A stretch of 64,000 bases of DNA from Alcaligenaceae bacterium (lineage in GTDB: Bacteria; Pseudomonadota; Gammaproteobacteria; Burkholderiales; Burkholderiaceae_B), in NCBI GenBank assembly GCA_947378965.1, contig CANCMG010000009.1:1-64000 (forward strand), given 5' to 3'. Made by a program: the position numbers and the translations under genes. A model generated the notes under the pieces. That model saw only the letters and a list, made by a program, of their open reading frames with translations, was not told the origin of the DNA and did no database searches. How positions within the stretch are numbered: position 1 is the stretch's first letter; every line of letters starts with the position of its first letter. Below, piece by piece: positions 42,236 to 50,211 of this stretch.

Positions 42236-43045
42236 ATGGCAACGCTGACGACTGATTCTGGCTTTGAAATTTTCTATCAAATCGATGATTTTAGTGATCC
42301 CTGGAGCCCTGTAGAGACGGTTGTGCTGCTTCACGGTAACGCCGAGAGTGGAGACGCGTGGCGGGCGTGGATCCCTCCCTTGGGACGCCATCTTCGAATC
42401 ATCAGACCAGATCTTCGTGGTTTTGGTCGATCGACAGCGACACCGGAAGATTTTCCGTGGAGCCTGAAGGTTCTGAGTGACGATCTGATTAAACTAGCCA
42501 AGCATTTGAAGATTGCATCCTTTCATCTTGTTGCGGCAAAAATTGGTGGAACCATCGCTTTAAATTTTGCAGCCGAGCATCCAGAGCTTGTTCAAACATT
42601 GACGGTACTTGGGGCACCACCGTCACCCAAAAATTCATTGGCTCCGACAGTTGCGTTATGGGTTGAGCAGCTTAGAAAAGACGGACTCGAGCCTTGGGCG
42701 CGAGAATCCATGCGCGGTCGCTTAGGGAGTCGCGCACCTGAAAAAATGCTTGAGTACTGGACTCAATTGATGGCCAAGACGCCATTATCGACACAACTCG
42801 GCTTTATGAAAATGGTGCCGACCTTAGACGTGCGGCCTGCCTTAGCTAAGATTCAGTGCCCCACCTTGGTGATTACGACGACAGGAAGTGGACTCGGTTC
42901 AGTCCAAGACACTGAGTCTTGGTGCAAATTAATTAAAGACGCAACCATGCTGGTGTTGGAGGACGATTCGTATCACGTCGCTGCAGTCAAAGCCGACGAG
43001 ACAGCGCTCGCGACCTTAGATTTTATTCAAAAACATTCATCGTAA
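42236..43045 (+). CDS. Alpha/beta-hydrolase-fold protein lacking the usual nucleophile
   Basis: A 269-residue protein (ATG 42236; a GTG at 42227 is possible). 'VVLLHGNAESGDAW' and 'RPDLRGFGRS' are classical alpha/beta-hydrolase blocks. The nucleophile elbow normally reading GxSxGG is 'LVAAKIGGTIAL', so lysine (K102) replaces the catalytic serine. The acid strand reads 'LVITTTGSGLG' without the usual Asp, while the histidine of 'DDSYHVAAV' is kept. It is either a non-hydrolytic member or an enzyme with changed chemistry. The gene lies 50 bp after a receptor gene and 159 bp before the SDR pair. Confidence 0.87.
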   Translation: MATLTTDSGFEIFYQIDDFSDPWSPVETVVLLHGNAESGDAWRAWIPPLGRHLRIIRPDLRGFGRSTATPEDFPWSLKVLSDDLIKLAKHLKIASFHLVAAKIGGTIALNFAAEHPELVQTLTVLGAPPSPKNSLAPTVALWVEQLRKDGLEPWARESMRGRLGSRAPEKMLEYWTQLMAKTPLSTQLGFMKMVPTLDVRPALAKIQCPTLVITTTGSGLGSVQDTESWCKLIKDATMLVLEDDSYHVAAVKADETALATLDFIQKHSS

Positions 43046-43126
43046 ATTTTATGCTCGAGGCTTTCAACTTAATTATCGTACATTCGATAAACCAATTTTT
43101 CGAATCCTATTAATTTTTCAAAACAT

Positions 43127-43170
43127 ATTAGTTCTAGACAAGATATTCGTATCGGCTTTCAAGAACTAAT
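43127..43170. promoter_or_regulatory. 9-bp inverted repeat upstream of the SDR operon, candidate operator
   Basis: attagttct (43127-43135) and agaactaat (43162-43170) are perfect inverted repeats separated by 26 bp in an AT-rich stretch 35 bp before the first SDR gene. Spacing of about three helical turns would suit a dimeric regulator. Confidence 0.35.
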
Positions 43171-43204
43171 CATTTAAAACAATAAACCAAAGTCTGGAGA
43201 CAAC

Positions 43205-44014
43205 ATGCTGAACTTAACAGGAAAAGTTGCAATCGTGACGGGTGCGGGCTCGGTCGGCCCCGGCTGGGGGAACGGCAGAGCAACCGCCGTGCTCTTGGCA
43301 CGACAAGGCGCTTCTGTATTTCTTGTCGACGTCGTGAAAGACGCCGTTGAGCAAACGCGTCAGACCATTGAAGATGAGGGCTTTGTCTGCGCAACGCATC
43401 TGTGCGATATGCTGGATTCAGCAGCCGTCAAAAACATGGTTCAAGCCTGTATTGATCGTTTCAAACGTGTTGATATCTTAATCAACAACGTGGGTGGCTC
43501 AGAGCCGGGTAATCCTGTGACGATGACTGAAGAAGCCTGGGATCGTCAGATTGATTTCAACCTTAAAACTGTTTTTTTAGGCTGTAAACATGTGATCCCA
43601 GTTTTAGAAGAGCAGGGTAAAGGTGTGATCATCAATATTTCCTCGGTTGCCGGTTTGCGTAATTCAAAAGATCGTACGCACGTGGCTTACAGCTCTAGTA
43701 AAGCCGGCATTATTCAGTTCTCGCGTTCAACGGCTGGTGCGTATGCAAAAAAGGGGATCCGTTGCAATACGGTCGTGCCTGGCTTGATGCACACGCCACT
43801 GGTTGAGCATCGCTTAACCAAACAACTTTCCGAATCGGATGCCGCGTCATTAATTGCTAAGCGTAATGCCATGGTGCCGATTGGTCGGATGGGCACGGGT
43901 TGGGACATCGCTCATGCTGTTTTGTTTTTAGTCTCAGACGAAGCGGCCTTTATCACAGGTACAGAAATCGTGGTCGATGGTGGCTATACCACCTTTGGCC
44001 CTAGCGGTACCTAA
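43205..44014 (+). CDS. Short-chain dehydrogenase/reductase
   Basis: A 269-residue NAD(P)-dependent oxidoreductase. The cofactor motif is expanded: 'VTGAGSVGPGWGNGRATAVL' carries extra residues compared with TGxxxGIG. 'NNVGGSEPG' replaces NNAG, and the catalytic Ser and Tyr-Lys are in 'INISSVAG' and 'AYSSSKAGI'. A C-terminal 'TGTEIVVDGGYT' completes the fold. 'ctggag' 7 nt before the ATG is a good ribosome-binding site. A second SDR with the same unusual motif follows after 54 bp. Confidence 0.93.
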   Translation: MLNLTGKVAIVTGAGSVGPGWGNGRATAVLLARQGASVFLVDVVKDAVEQTRQTIEDEGFVCATHLCDMLDSAAVKNMVQACIDRFKRVDILINNVGGSEPGNPVTMTEEAWDRQIDFNLKTVFLGCKHVIPVLEEQGKGVIINISSVAGLRNSKDRTHVAYSSSKAGIIQFSRSTAGAYAKKGIRCNTVVPGLMHTPLVEHRLTKQLSESDAASLIAKRNAMVPIGRMGTGWDIAHAVLFLVSDEAAFITGTEIVVDGGYTTFGPSGT

Positions 44015-44068
44015 TAGTGAAGTGTGCATTTGCCTGTTCGATATCAATCACTCCTGTGAAGAATAAAC

Positions 44069-44869
44069 ATGACACGACGCTTGGAAGGGAAGGTAGCACT
44101 GGTCACCGGTGCAGGCTGTGTGGGCCCTGGTTGGGGTAATGGTCGGGCGATTGCAGTGAGATTTGCGCAAGAGGGTGCGCGTGTCTTTGCCGTCGATAAA
44201 GACTTGAGTACCATGACAGAGACGCTTGCACTGATTGCTGAGGCCGGTGGTGAGGCTACACCTTACCAATGCAACGTGTTAGATAGCAAAGCCATACCAG
44301 CCTTGGTGGCTGCCTGCGTCAAGCAGTATGGCGGCATTGATATTCTCGTGAATAATGTTGGCGGTGGTTCACCTGGTGGCCCGATTACTCTGAGTGAAGA
44401 AAACTGGGATGCCCAGATGAATATCAATCTCAAAACGGTTTTCATGATGTGTAAACACGTGATGCCCGTCATGCTTGAAAAGGGCTCAGGATCTATTGTC
44501 AATATTGCCTCGATCTCTGGTATCCGTTGGTCGGGCGCAGCGCAAGTTGGCTATGCCGCGTCTAAAGCGGGGGTTATTCAGTTTGGCAGAGTGGTGGCCG
44601 TTGAATACGCTAGTAAAGGGATCAGAATCAACTCTGTTTTACCGGGTCAGTTACACACCCCGTTGGTTGAGGTGCGTGTCGCTAAAAATCAAAGCGGTGG
44701 TGACGTCGAGGCCATTTTAAAAAGACGCCAGGCGCGCATCCCGATGCCTTTTATGGGCGATGGTCGAGATACCGCCAATGCTGCATTGTTTTTAGCTTCG
44801 GATGAGGCTCGCTTCATCACCGGTACTGAGTTAATTGTTGATGGAGGCATGACAGCAAAATGCGATTAA
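44069..44869 (+). CDS. Short-chain dehydrogenase/reductase, paralogue of the preceding gene
   Basis: A 266-residue SDR with the same expanded cofactor motif ('VTGAGCVGPGWGNGRAIAVR') and 'NNVGGGSPGG', catalytic 'VNIASISG' and 'GYAASKAGV', and ending 'TGTELIVDGGM'. It is about half identical by eye to its neighbour, so an old tandem duplication with likely divergent substrates. Its last 10 bases overlap the start of the TctC gene, linking it to the transporter operon. Confidence 0.93.
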   Translation: MTRRLEGKVALVTGAGCVGPGWGNGRAIAVRFAQEGARVFAVDKDLSTMTETLALIAEAGGEATPYQCNVLDSKAIPALVAACVKQYGGIDILVNNVGGGSPGGPITLSEENWDAQMNINLKTVFMMCKHVMPVMLEKGSGSIVNIASISGIRWSGAAQVGYAASKAGVIQFGRVVAVEYASKGIRINSVLPGQLHTPLVEVRVAKNQSGGDVEAILKRRQARIPMPFMGDGRDTANAALFLASDEARFITGTELIVDGGMTAKCD

Positions 44870-45837
44870 ATCGATCTCTCTGGTTGGGTGTGGTCTCGGT
44901 ACTTAGCGTCATGTTAAGCCTGCATGCCTCTCACAGCGTCGCTGCTGAAAAATTTCCGGTGAAGCCGGTTCAAGTGATTATCCCTTTTCAACCAGGTGAC
45001 ACCGATAATCTGTTAAGGCCGTTTATTGAAAGAATGGGTGAGTTTTTAGGTCAACCCTTATCGCTTGTGTATAAGCCTGGCGCTGCAGGCGCAGTGGGTG
45101 CAGGGTTTGTGGCGACCAGCAAGCCAGACGGTTACGTATTGGTTGGCACCTCTCACTCGTCAGTTGCGGTGGTGCCTTTAACCAACAAACAAGTGACGTA
45201 CAGCCTTGATTCGTTTGAACCCGTGGCAAGTTTGGTTGAAAGCGGTTCGTTGCTTGTGGTGTTGTCGAGTTCGCCGTGGCTAACGTTTAAAGACGTAATC
45301 GAGGCTTCAAAAAAGGCACCCGGAAAAATTACCTACACAAGCTCTGGCACCTTTGGCACCAATCACTTGATTCCTGAGGGTCTGGCAAAAGAGGCGGGTG
45401 TGAAATGGAATCATATTCCCTCACAAGGCAGTGGGCCCGCCATTACCGCGACCTTAGGTGGGCACGTCAATATGGCCTCGACAGCAGTTGCGCCTGCTGC
45501 ACCGCATATCAAAGCGGGTACCCTGCGGCCGCTCGCGTCCTATGGCAATAAACGCTTGCAGGCGTTTCCCGATGTTCCAACTTTACAAGAGCTTGGCTAT
45601 ACCATTGCGAGCCCTTCGTATTATGGGATTTTGGCACCTAAAGGAACTCCCAAAGCTGTTGTCGATGCGATTTACGCTGCGGCTCAAAAAGCGGTCGAGA
45701 CATACAACGCGCAGATTTCAACACGCCTCGAGCCGTTTGGCGTTGAAATTAAATTGTTGGGTCCAGAAGAATATAAAACCTGGCTCAAAGGTCAAAGCGC
45801 CTTGTTTAGCGGGATTTTGAAATCAATGGGTAATTAG
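44860..45837 (+). CDS. tctC: TctC-type receptor of the complete tripartite tricarboxylate transporter
   Basis: This 325-residue periplasmic receptor is encoded directly before TctB and TctA. The signal ends near 'SLHASHSVAA'. It differs from most receptors here: 'VIIPFQPGDTDNLLRPFI' with acidic residues in the first loop, 'PDGYVLVGTSHSS', and 'NHIPSQGSGPAI' where others have HVPYKG. That divergence, shared with no neighbour, fits a receptor matched to its own membrane pair. The start overlaps the preceding SDR gene by 10 nt. Confidence 0.93.
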   Translation: MRLNRSLWLGVVSVLSVMLSLHASHSVAAEKFPVKPVQVIIPFQPGDTDNLLRPFIERMGEFLGQPLSLVYKPGAAGAVGAGFVATSKPDGYVLVGTSHSSVAVVPLTNKQVTYSLDSFEPVASLVESGSLLVVLSSSPWLTFKDVIEASKKAPGKITYTSSGTFGTNHLIPEGLAKEAGVKWNHIPSQGSGPAITATLGGHVNMASTAVAPAAPHIKAGTLRPLASYGNKRLQAFPDVPTLQELGYTIASPSYYGILAPKGTPKAVVDAIYAAAQKAVETYNAQISTRLEPFGVEIKLLGPEEYKTWLKGQSALFSGILKSMGN

Positions 45838-45904
45838 CCTGCATGGGCCTCTGGCTTGGTTGTGTTGGATGTGGAAATAGAGTCACATAAAGGTAGTGAG
45901 ACAA

Positions 45905-46435
45905 ATGAGTCAAGCGTTGAAAAAAGATAGCTGGTTAAGTGTATTTTGGATCGTGTGTGCGCTCTTGATTTGCGTTGGCTCTTACAGGTTGTCGCTCGGC
46001 TCACTCAGTGATCCGGGGCCTGGTATGTTTCCCTTTCTTGCCGGGGCCGCTCTTTGTACGCTCTCAATGATTGAGTGGTGGAACATCAGTCGTGCCGATC
46101 GACAGGACACGCGCACGCTCGCACAGACGGTAGGTGATGGTGCGACTGGCGCACGCGCAGCCTCTGCAGAGAAGATTGAACCTTTATTTGCCAACAGACT
46201 GGGTGCACTGAAGGCTGCGGCAGTGATCGTGGCGCTACTCATTTACGCACTGACGATGGAGCACTTAGGCTTTATCCTGAGCACCACCCTGTTTATTGGC
46301 TTTCTCTTGTGGTTAGTTGAACGCCAACGGTGGTATGTGATTGTGTTTGGAGCGGCGGTGTCTTCTTTGACGACATATCTTGTCTTTAAAGTCTGGCTTG
46401 ATACGGCATTGCCAGTCGGCTTGTTTGGTTTCTGA
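45905..46435 (+). CDS. tctB: Tripartite tricarboxylate transporter small membrane subunit TctB
   Basis: A 176-residue inner-membrane protein. Four hydrophobic segments are visible: 'VFWIVCALLICVGSY', 'MFPFLAGAALCTLSMI', 'AAAVIVALLIYALTM' with 'GFILSTTLFIGFLLWLV', and 'WYVIVFGAAVSSLTTYLVF'. 'SDPGPGMFPFLAG' is the family signature. A hydrophilic loop of about 45 residues separates segments two and three. ATG 45905 is chosen because 'aaaggtag' lies about 9 nt upstream. The tctA gene follows after 8 bp. Confidence 0.92.
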   Translation: MSQALKKDSWLSVFWIVCALLICVGSYRLSLGSLSDPGPGMFPFLAGAALCTLSMIEWWNISRADRQDTRTLAQTVGDGATGARAASAEKIEPLFANRLGALKAAAVIVALLIYALTMEHLGFILSTTLFIGFLLWLVERQRWYVIVFGAAVSSLTTYLVFKVWLDTALPVGLFGF

Positions 46436-46443
46436 GAGAATAC

Positions 46444-47940
46444 ATGGATATTGTTGATGGTTTCTCGATCGCCATGACAATAGCCAATTTAGGCTATTGC
46501 GCTGCCGGTGTTTTTATCGGCACCTTGGTGGGGGTATTGCCAGGTATCGGGCCGGTGGCCGCGATGTCTATTCTGTTTCCAGTCACCTTAGGGATTCCGC
46601 CTGTCTCTGCTGTCATCATGCTGTCTGGTATCTACTACGGCGCGATGTATGGTGGCTCAACCACCTCGATTCTGGTCAATATTCCCGGTGAGGCCTCATC
46701 CGTCATTACTTGTTTAGATGGTCATCAAATGGCACGCAAAGGGCGCGCTGGGGTGGCCTTGGGTATTAGCGCTATCGGTTCGTTTATTGGCGGCACGCTG
46801 GCAATTGTAGGCTTGCAATTGGCGGCTCCGCATCTGGCAAAAGTGGCATTGATTTTTGGTTTTCCAGAGTATTTCGCTTTGATGTGCTGCGGCTTGGTCG
46901 TCTTGACCTTTATGGCTCAGGGATCAATGGTCAGAGCGTTGATGATGGCAATGGTCGGTTTGTTTCTGGGATCTATTGGTATGGATCTTGTGATGGGAAC
47001 CCCGCGCTTTACGTTTGGAATCGTTGAGTTTTCAGACGGAGTCGGGTTGATCCCGATCATCATGGGGCTATTCGGAATCTCAGAAGTGCTTTTGAATATT
47101 GAACAAAGAATGTCAAAAGATGTTTTTGACGGAAAGATTTCTCAGATATGGCCCAATCGAAAAGATTGGGCAGCTTCGGCTGGGCCGATTTCTCGGGGCG
47201 GGATCATTGGTTTCTTTTTCGGTCTGCTACCTGGGGCCGGGCCCGTTGCAGCCGGTTTTGTGTCTTATAGCGTTGAAAAGAAAATATCGAAGCATCCAGA
47301 GCAATTTGGTCAAGGTGCAATCGAAGGCGTCGCCGGACCAGAAGCAGCCAATAACGCAGCGATTGGTGGTGCTTTCATCCCATTATTGACGCTAGCGATC
47401 CCCTCAACTCCCGGCATGGCCTTGTTGCTAGGAGCTTTTTTGTCGTATGGCGTAAATGTGGGTCCTTTACTGATTACTCAACACCCAGATATTTTTTGGG
47501 GCGTTGTCGCGAGTATGTACATCGGTAACATCATGTTGATCGTGTTGAATCTGCCTTTTGTTGGTCTGTGGGTCAAGATTTTAAAAATCCCGTACCACTA
47601 TTTAGTACCCGCGATTTTGATTTTTTGTGTCATCGGTTCGTACAGCCTAAGTAACAGCATCATCGATGTCATCGTCATGATTGTTTTTGGCTTTATTGGC
47701 TATTTATTTAAAAAGCTCAAATATGAAGCGGCTCCGCTCATCATGGCAATGGTATTGAGCCCGCTCATGGAAAATAATTTTCGCCAGTCAATGCTGTTAT
47801 CTCAGGGTGATTTCACGATTTTTTTCTCAAGACCCTTGTCAGCCAGCTTGATGGTGATCGCGATATTGCTCTTGATTTTGCCCAACCTGTCGTGGGTTCG
47901 CAAACGACGTGAAAAAAGATTGGATGCGTCGCTTGAGTAA
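46444..47940 (+). CDS. tctA: Tripartite tricarboxylate transporter large membrane subunit TctA
   Basis: A 498-residue permease with about 11-12 membrane segments. Signatures are 'GTLVGVLPGIGPVAAMSILF', 'IYYGAMYGGSTTSILVNIPG', the second inverted-repeat loop 'GFFFGLLPGAGPVAAGFVSY' and 'LTLAIPSTPGMALLLGAF'. The protein drives cation-coupled uptake of a carboxylate presented by a receptor. It is the only TctA in the window, against 21 receptor genes, so several receptors may dock to it. A weak 6-bp stem (aaccac/gtggtt) lies 30 bp downstream. Confidence 0.95.
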   Translation: MDIVDGFSIAMTIANLGYCAAGVFIGTLVGVLPGIGPVAAMSILFPVTLGIPPVSAVIMLSGIYYGAMYGGSTTSILVNIPGEASSVITCLDGHQMARKGRAGVALGISAIGSFIGGTLAIVGLQLAAPHLAKVALIFGFPEYFALMCCGLVVLTFMAQGSMVRALMMAMVGLFLGSIGMDLVMGTPRFTFGIVEFSDGVGLIPIIMGLFGISEVLLNIEQRMSKDVFDGKISQIWPNRKDWAASAGPISRGGIIGFFFGLLPGAGPVAAGFVSYSVEKKISKHPEQFGQGAIEGVAGPEAANNAAIGGAFIPLLTLAIPSTPGMALLLGAFLSYGVNVGPLLITQHPDIFWGVVASMYIGNIMLIVLNLPFVGLWVKILKIPYHYLVPAILIFCVIGSYSLSNSIIDVIVMIVFGFIGYLFKKLKYEAAPLIMAMVLSPLMENNFRQSMLLSQGDFTIFFSRPLSASLMVIAILLLILPNLSWVRKRREKRLDASLE

Positions 47941-48042
47941 CGTAGTATGAATTCGACTCTGCAAAGATAAACCACAATGTGAATGAGAAAGTGGTTCAAG
48001 GAATATGTGAGTCTTTAATGTGTAACCCTGAGGCCAATTAAA

Positions 48043-49032
48043 GTGATGAATTTCAGTCGATACATTCTCAATGCTGTGCAAGCGCTTGTGTGTCTAAGTT
48101 GCTCAGGGCTTGCTGTTGCACAAACCGAGACCTACCCCGCGCGCCCCGTCAAAATTATTGTGCCCTTTGGGCCAGGTGGGTCGGCAGATATGCTGGCGCG
48201 CGTACTGGGCGAAGGCTTATCTAAAGAATTTGGCCAGTCGTTTCAAATCGAAAATAAAGCCGGGGCAACCGGCGTGATTGGCACCACTGAAGTGGCGCGC
48301 GCTAAGCCCGATGGGCATACGCTTTTGCTGGGTTTTGATGGCACTTTGACGATTACCCCCTTTATTCAAAAGAATGTCAGCTTCAACGCAAGCAAAGATT
48401 TTGCACCGATTTCAAAACTGACAGATGTCGCTTTTGTTGTTGTTGTGAACCCCTCGATTCCAGTCAAAAATATGAAAGAGCTGGTCGAGTATTCAAAAGC
48501 AAATCCCGGCAAGATGTCTTATGCATCGCCTGGCGTGGGAAGCACCGCGCACATGCTCGGTGAGCAGCTTCGCCTAGAAGGAGGCTTAGACTGGGTGCAT
48601 ATTCCCTACGGAGGCTCGGGTAGTGGCAAATTTATTATTGATGTGATTGGCGGCAGTACACCTGCGGCGGTGATTTCGATTGCGGTGGCAGCAGCCTCAG
48701 TTCGCGAAGGTAAAGTGCTGGGGGTGGGTGTGCCTTCCAGTCAGATTAACTCGGCATTGCCCAATGTTCCTACTTTTGCACAGGCTGGCTTTGAACGCTT
48801 TAACGTGGCGTCATGGTTTGCCTTGTTGGCGCCGGTTGGCACTCCGGATCCCATTATTAAAAGGCTTAACGCTGAAGTGGCAAAAGTGCTTGCGACTGAC
48901 GCTTTTAAAGCCCGTATGGCAATTGCGGGCATGGACGTGACGCCTTCGACGCCCACTGAGCTCGCGCAACTAATTGCTTCAGATTTAAAAAAATGGGAAA
49001 AGGTAGCAGAGCGAATTCCGAAAGCGGAATAG
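48043..49032 (+). CDS. Bug/TctC-family substrate-binding protein, first of three after TctA
   Basis: A receptor of 329 residues (GTG 48043, or ATG 48046 one codon later). Signal 'LNAVQALVCLSCSGLAVAQ', 'IIVPFGPGGSADMLARVL', 'PDGHTLLLGFDGT' with His for Tyr, and 'VHIPYGGSGSGKFI' in which glycine replaces the PYKG lysine and a Gly/Ser-rich insertion follows. It stands 102 bp after tctA in the same direction. Confidence 0.92.
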   Translation: MMNFSRYILNAVQALVCLSCSGLAVAQTETYPARPVKIIVPFGPGGSADMLARVLGEGLSKEFGQSFQIENKAGATGVIGTTEVARAKPDGHTLLLGFDGTLTITPFIQKNVSFNASKDFAPISKLTDVAFVVVVNPSIPVKNMKELVEYSKANPGKMSYASPGVGSTAHMLGEQLRLEGGLDWVHIPYGGSGSGKFIIDVIGGSTPAAVISIAVAAASVREGKVLGVGVPSSQINSALPNVPTFAQAGFERFNVASWFALLAPVGTPDPIIKRLNAEVAKVLATDAFKARMAIAGMDVTPSTPTELAQLIASDLKKWEKVAERIPKAE

Positions 49033-49077
49033 TTTGTTTAAAGTGGGCCATTCGTGGCAAGAACAAGGAACAACAAT

Positions 49078-50070
49078 ATGCGATTAATCAATGGGATTTG
49101 TATGCGATTACTAAGCTCTTTGGTGCTCAGTGTGTCGGCGATGGCTGCGCTGAGCGCGGCTGTCCAGGCGCAATCCTATCCAAACCGACCCATCACGGTC
49201 GTCGTGCCATACCCACCTGGCGGTGCAACCGATCCGATCGCCAGAATTTTTACGGTCAAATTGGCCGAGGCCTGGAAGGTGCCGATCATTATCGAGAATC
49301 GGGCGGGCGGAGGAACCACGATTGGAATGAGCTATGGCGCTCGTGCGGCACCGGATGGTTACACCATCACAGTCGGTACTACCAGTGTTGGAACCAATCC
49401 TGCGCTGTATAACCAATTGCCGTATGACACCATGAAGGACTTTACTTTCATTAGTCAGATGGGCATCTTGCAGCTTGTGCTCTCGGTACACCCGTCACTA
49501 CCGGTGAAAACGCTTGATGAGCTGATTGCTTATGCTAAGAAAAATCCTGGCAAGCTAAATTACTCATCGTTTGGTAACGGCACGATGGGGCATTTGTCGG
49601 GCGAGTACTTTAAAGTCTCTGCAGGTATTGACGTGACGCATGTGCCTTATAAAGGTAGTGCTGCCTCAACAATGGCCGTGGTCAGTGGTGAGGTCTCGTA
49701 TGCGATTGATACACTTTTCATTCAATCGCAACATATTAAAGCTGGGTCCATCAAGCCTTTAGTGAGCTTCGGCCCCAAGCGGTTAGAGTCGATGCCCAAC
49801 ATGCCGTCGATGGTAGAAAAGTATCCAGGCTTCACGGCGTTTTCATGGCTGGGCTTCATGGGGCCAGCCGGTCTGCCACCAGAGATTGTGTTGAAGTGGT
49901 CGACTGAGGTTTCTAAAATTGCGAACACGCCAGAGGTCAAAGAAAGACTCGCACAGCTTGGCATCGATGCCGTTGGCGGCACCTCTCAACAATTTGCTGA
50001 TTTTGCGCAGGCAGAAATCACCAAATGGACTAAGGTTGTGGGCGAAGCGAAGATCCCTAAAGAAAATTGA
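49078..50070 (+). CDS. Bug/TctC-family substrate-binding protein, tandem paralogue 1
   Basis: A receptor of 330 residues from ATG 49078 ('aaggaa' 7 nt upstream; a GTG at 49054 is less likely). 'VVVPYPPGGATDPIARIF', 'PDGYTITVGTTSVGTN', 'THVPYKGSAAST'. About two thirds identical by eye to the next gene, with long shared stretches such as 'KVPIIIENR', 'LIAYAKKNPGKLNYSS' and 'GPKRLESMP'. This is a tandem duplication that has diverged in the second lobe. Confidence 0.92.
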   Translation: MRLINGICMRLLSSLVLSVSAMAALSAAVQAQSYPNRPITVVVPYPPGGATDPIARIFTVKLAEAWKVPIIIENRAGGGTTIGMSYGARAAPDGYTITVGTTSVGTNPALYNQLPYDTMKDFTFISQMGILQLVLSVHPSLPVKTLDELIAYAKKNPGKLNYSSFGNGTMGHLSGEYFKVSAGIDVTHVPYKGSAASTMAVVSGEVSYAIDTLFIQSQHIKAGSIKPLVSFGPKRLESMPNMPSMVEKYPGFTAFSWLGFMGPAGLPPEIVLKWSTEVSKIANTPEVKERLAQLGIDAVGGTSQQFADFAQAEITKWTKVVGEAKIPKEN

Positions 50071-50151
50071 TGTTCACTTGAGATAGTGGAACTAGGTGGT
50101 TGGTGAAACAAAGATTATTAAAGAGATCTGATTTTCGCTTGCGATAAAGCC

Positions 50152-50199
50152 GAGATTTGACTGTGATTAAGAGAAGAGATTTGACTGTAATTTAGAGGA
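50152..50199 (+). repeat. 24-bp imperfect tandem repeat before a receptor gene
   Basis: gagatttgactgtgattaag and gagatttgactgtaatttag start at 50152 and 50176, a period of 24. A further degenerate copy (gagatctgattttcgcttgc) starts at 50123. The last copy ends near 'agaggat', which forms the ribosome-binding region of the next gene. Confidence 0.8.
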
Positions 50200-50211
50200 T
50201 AGAGCACTCAG

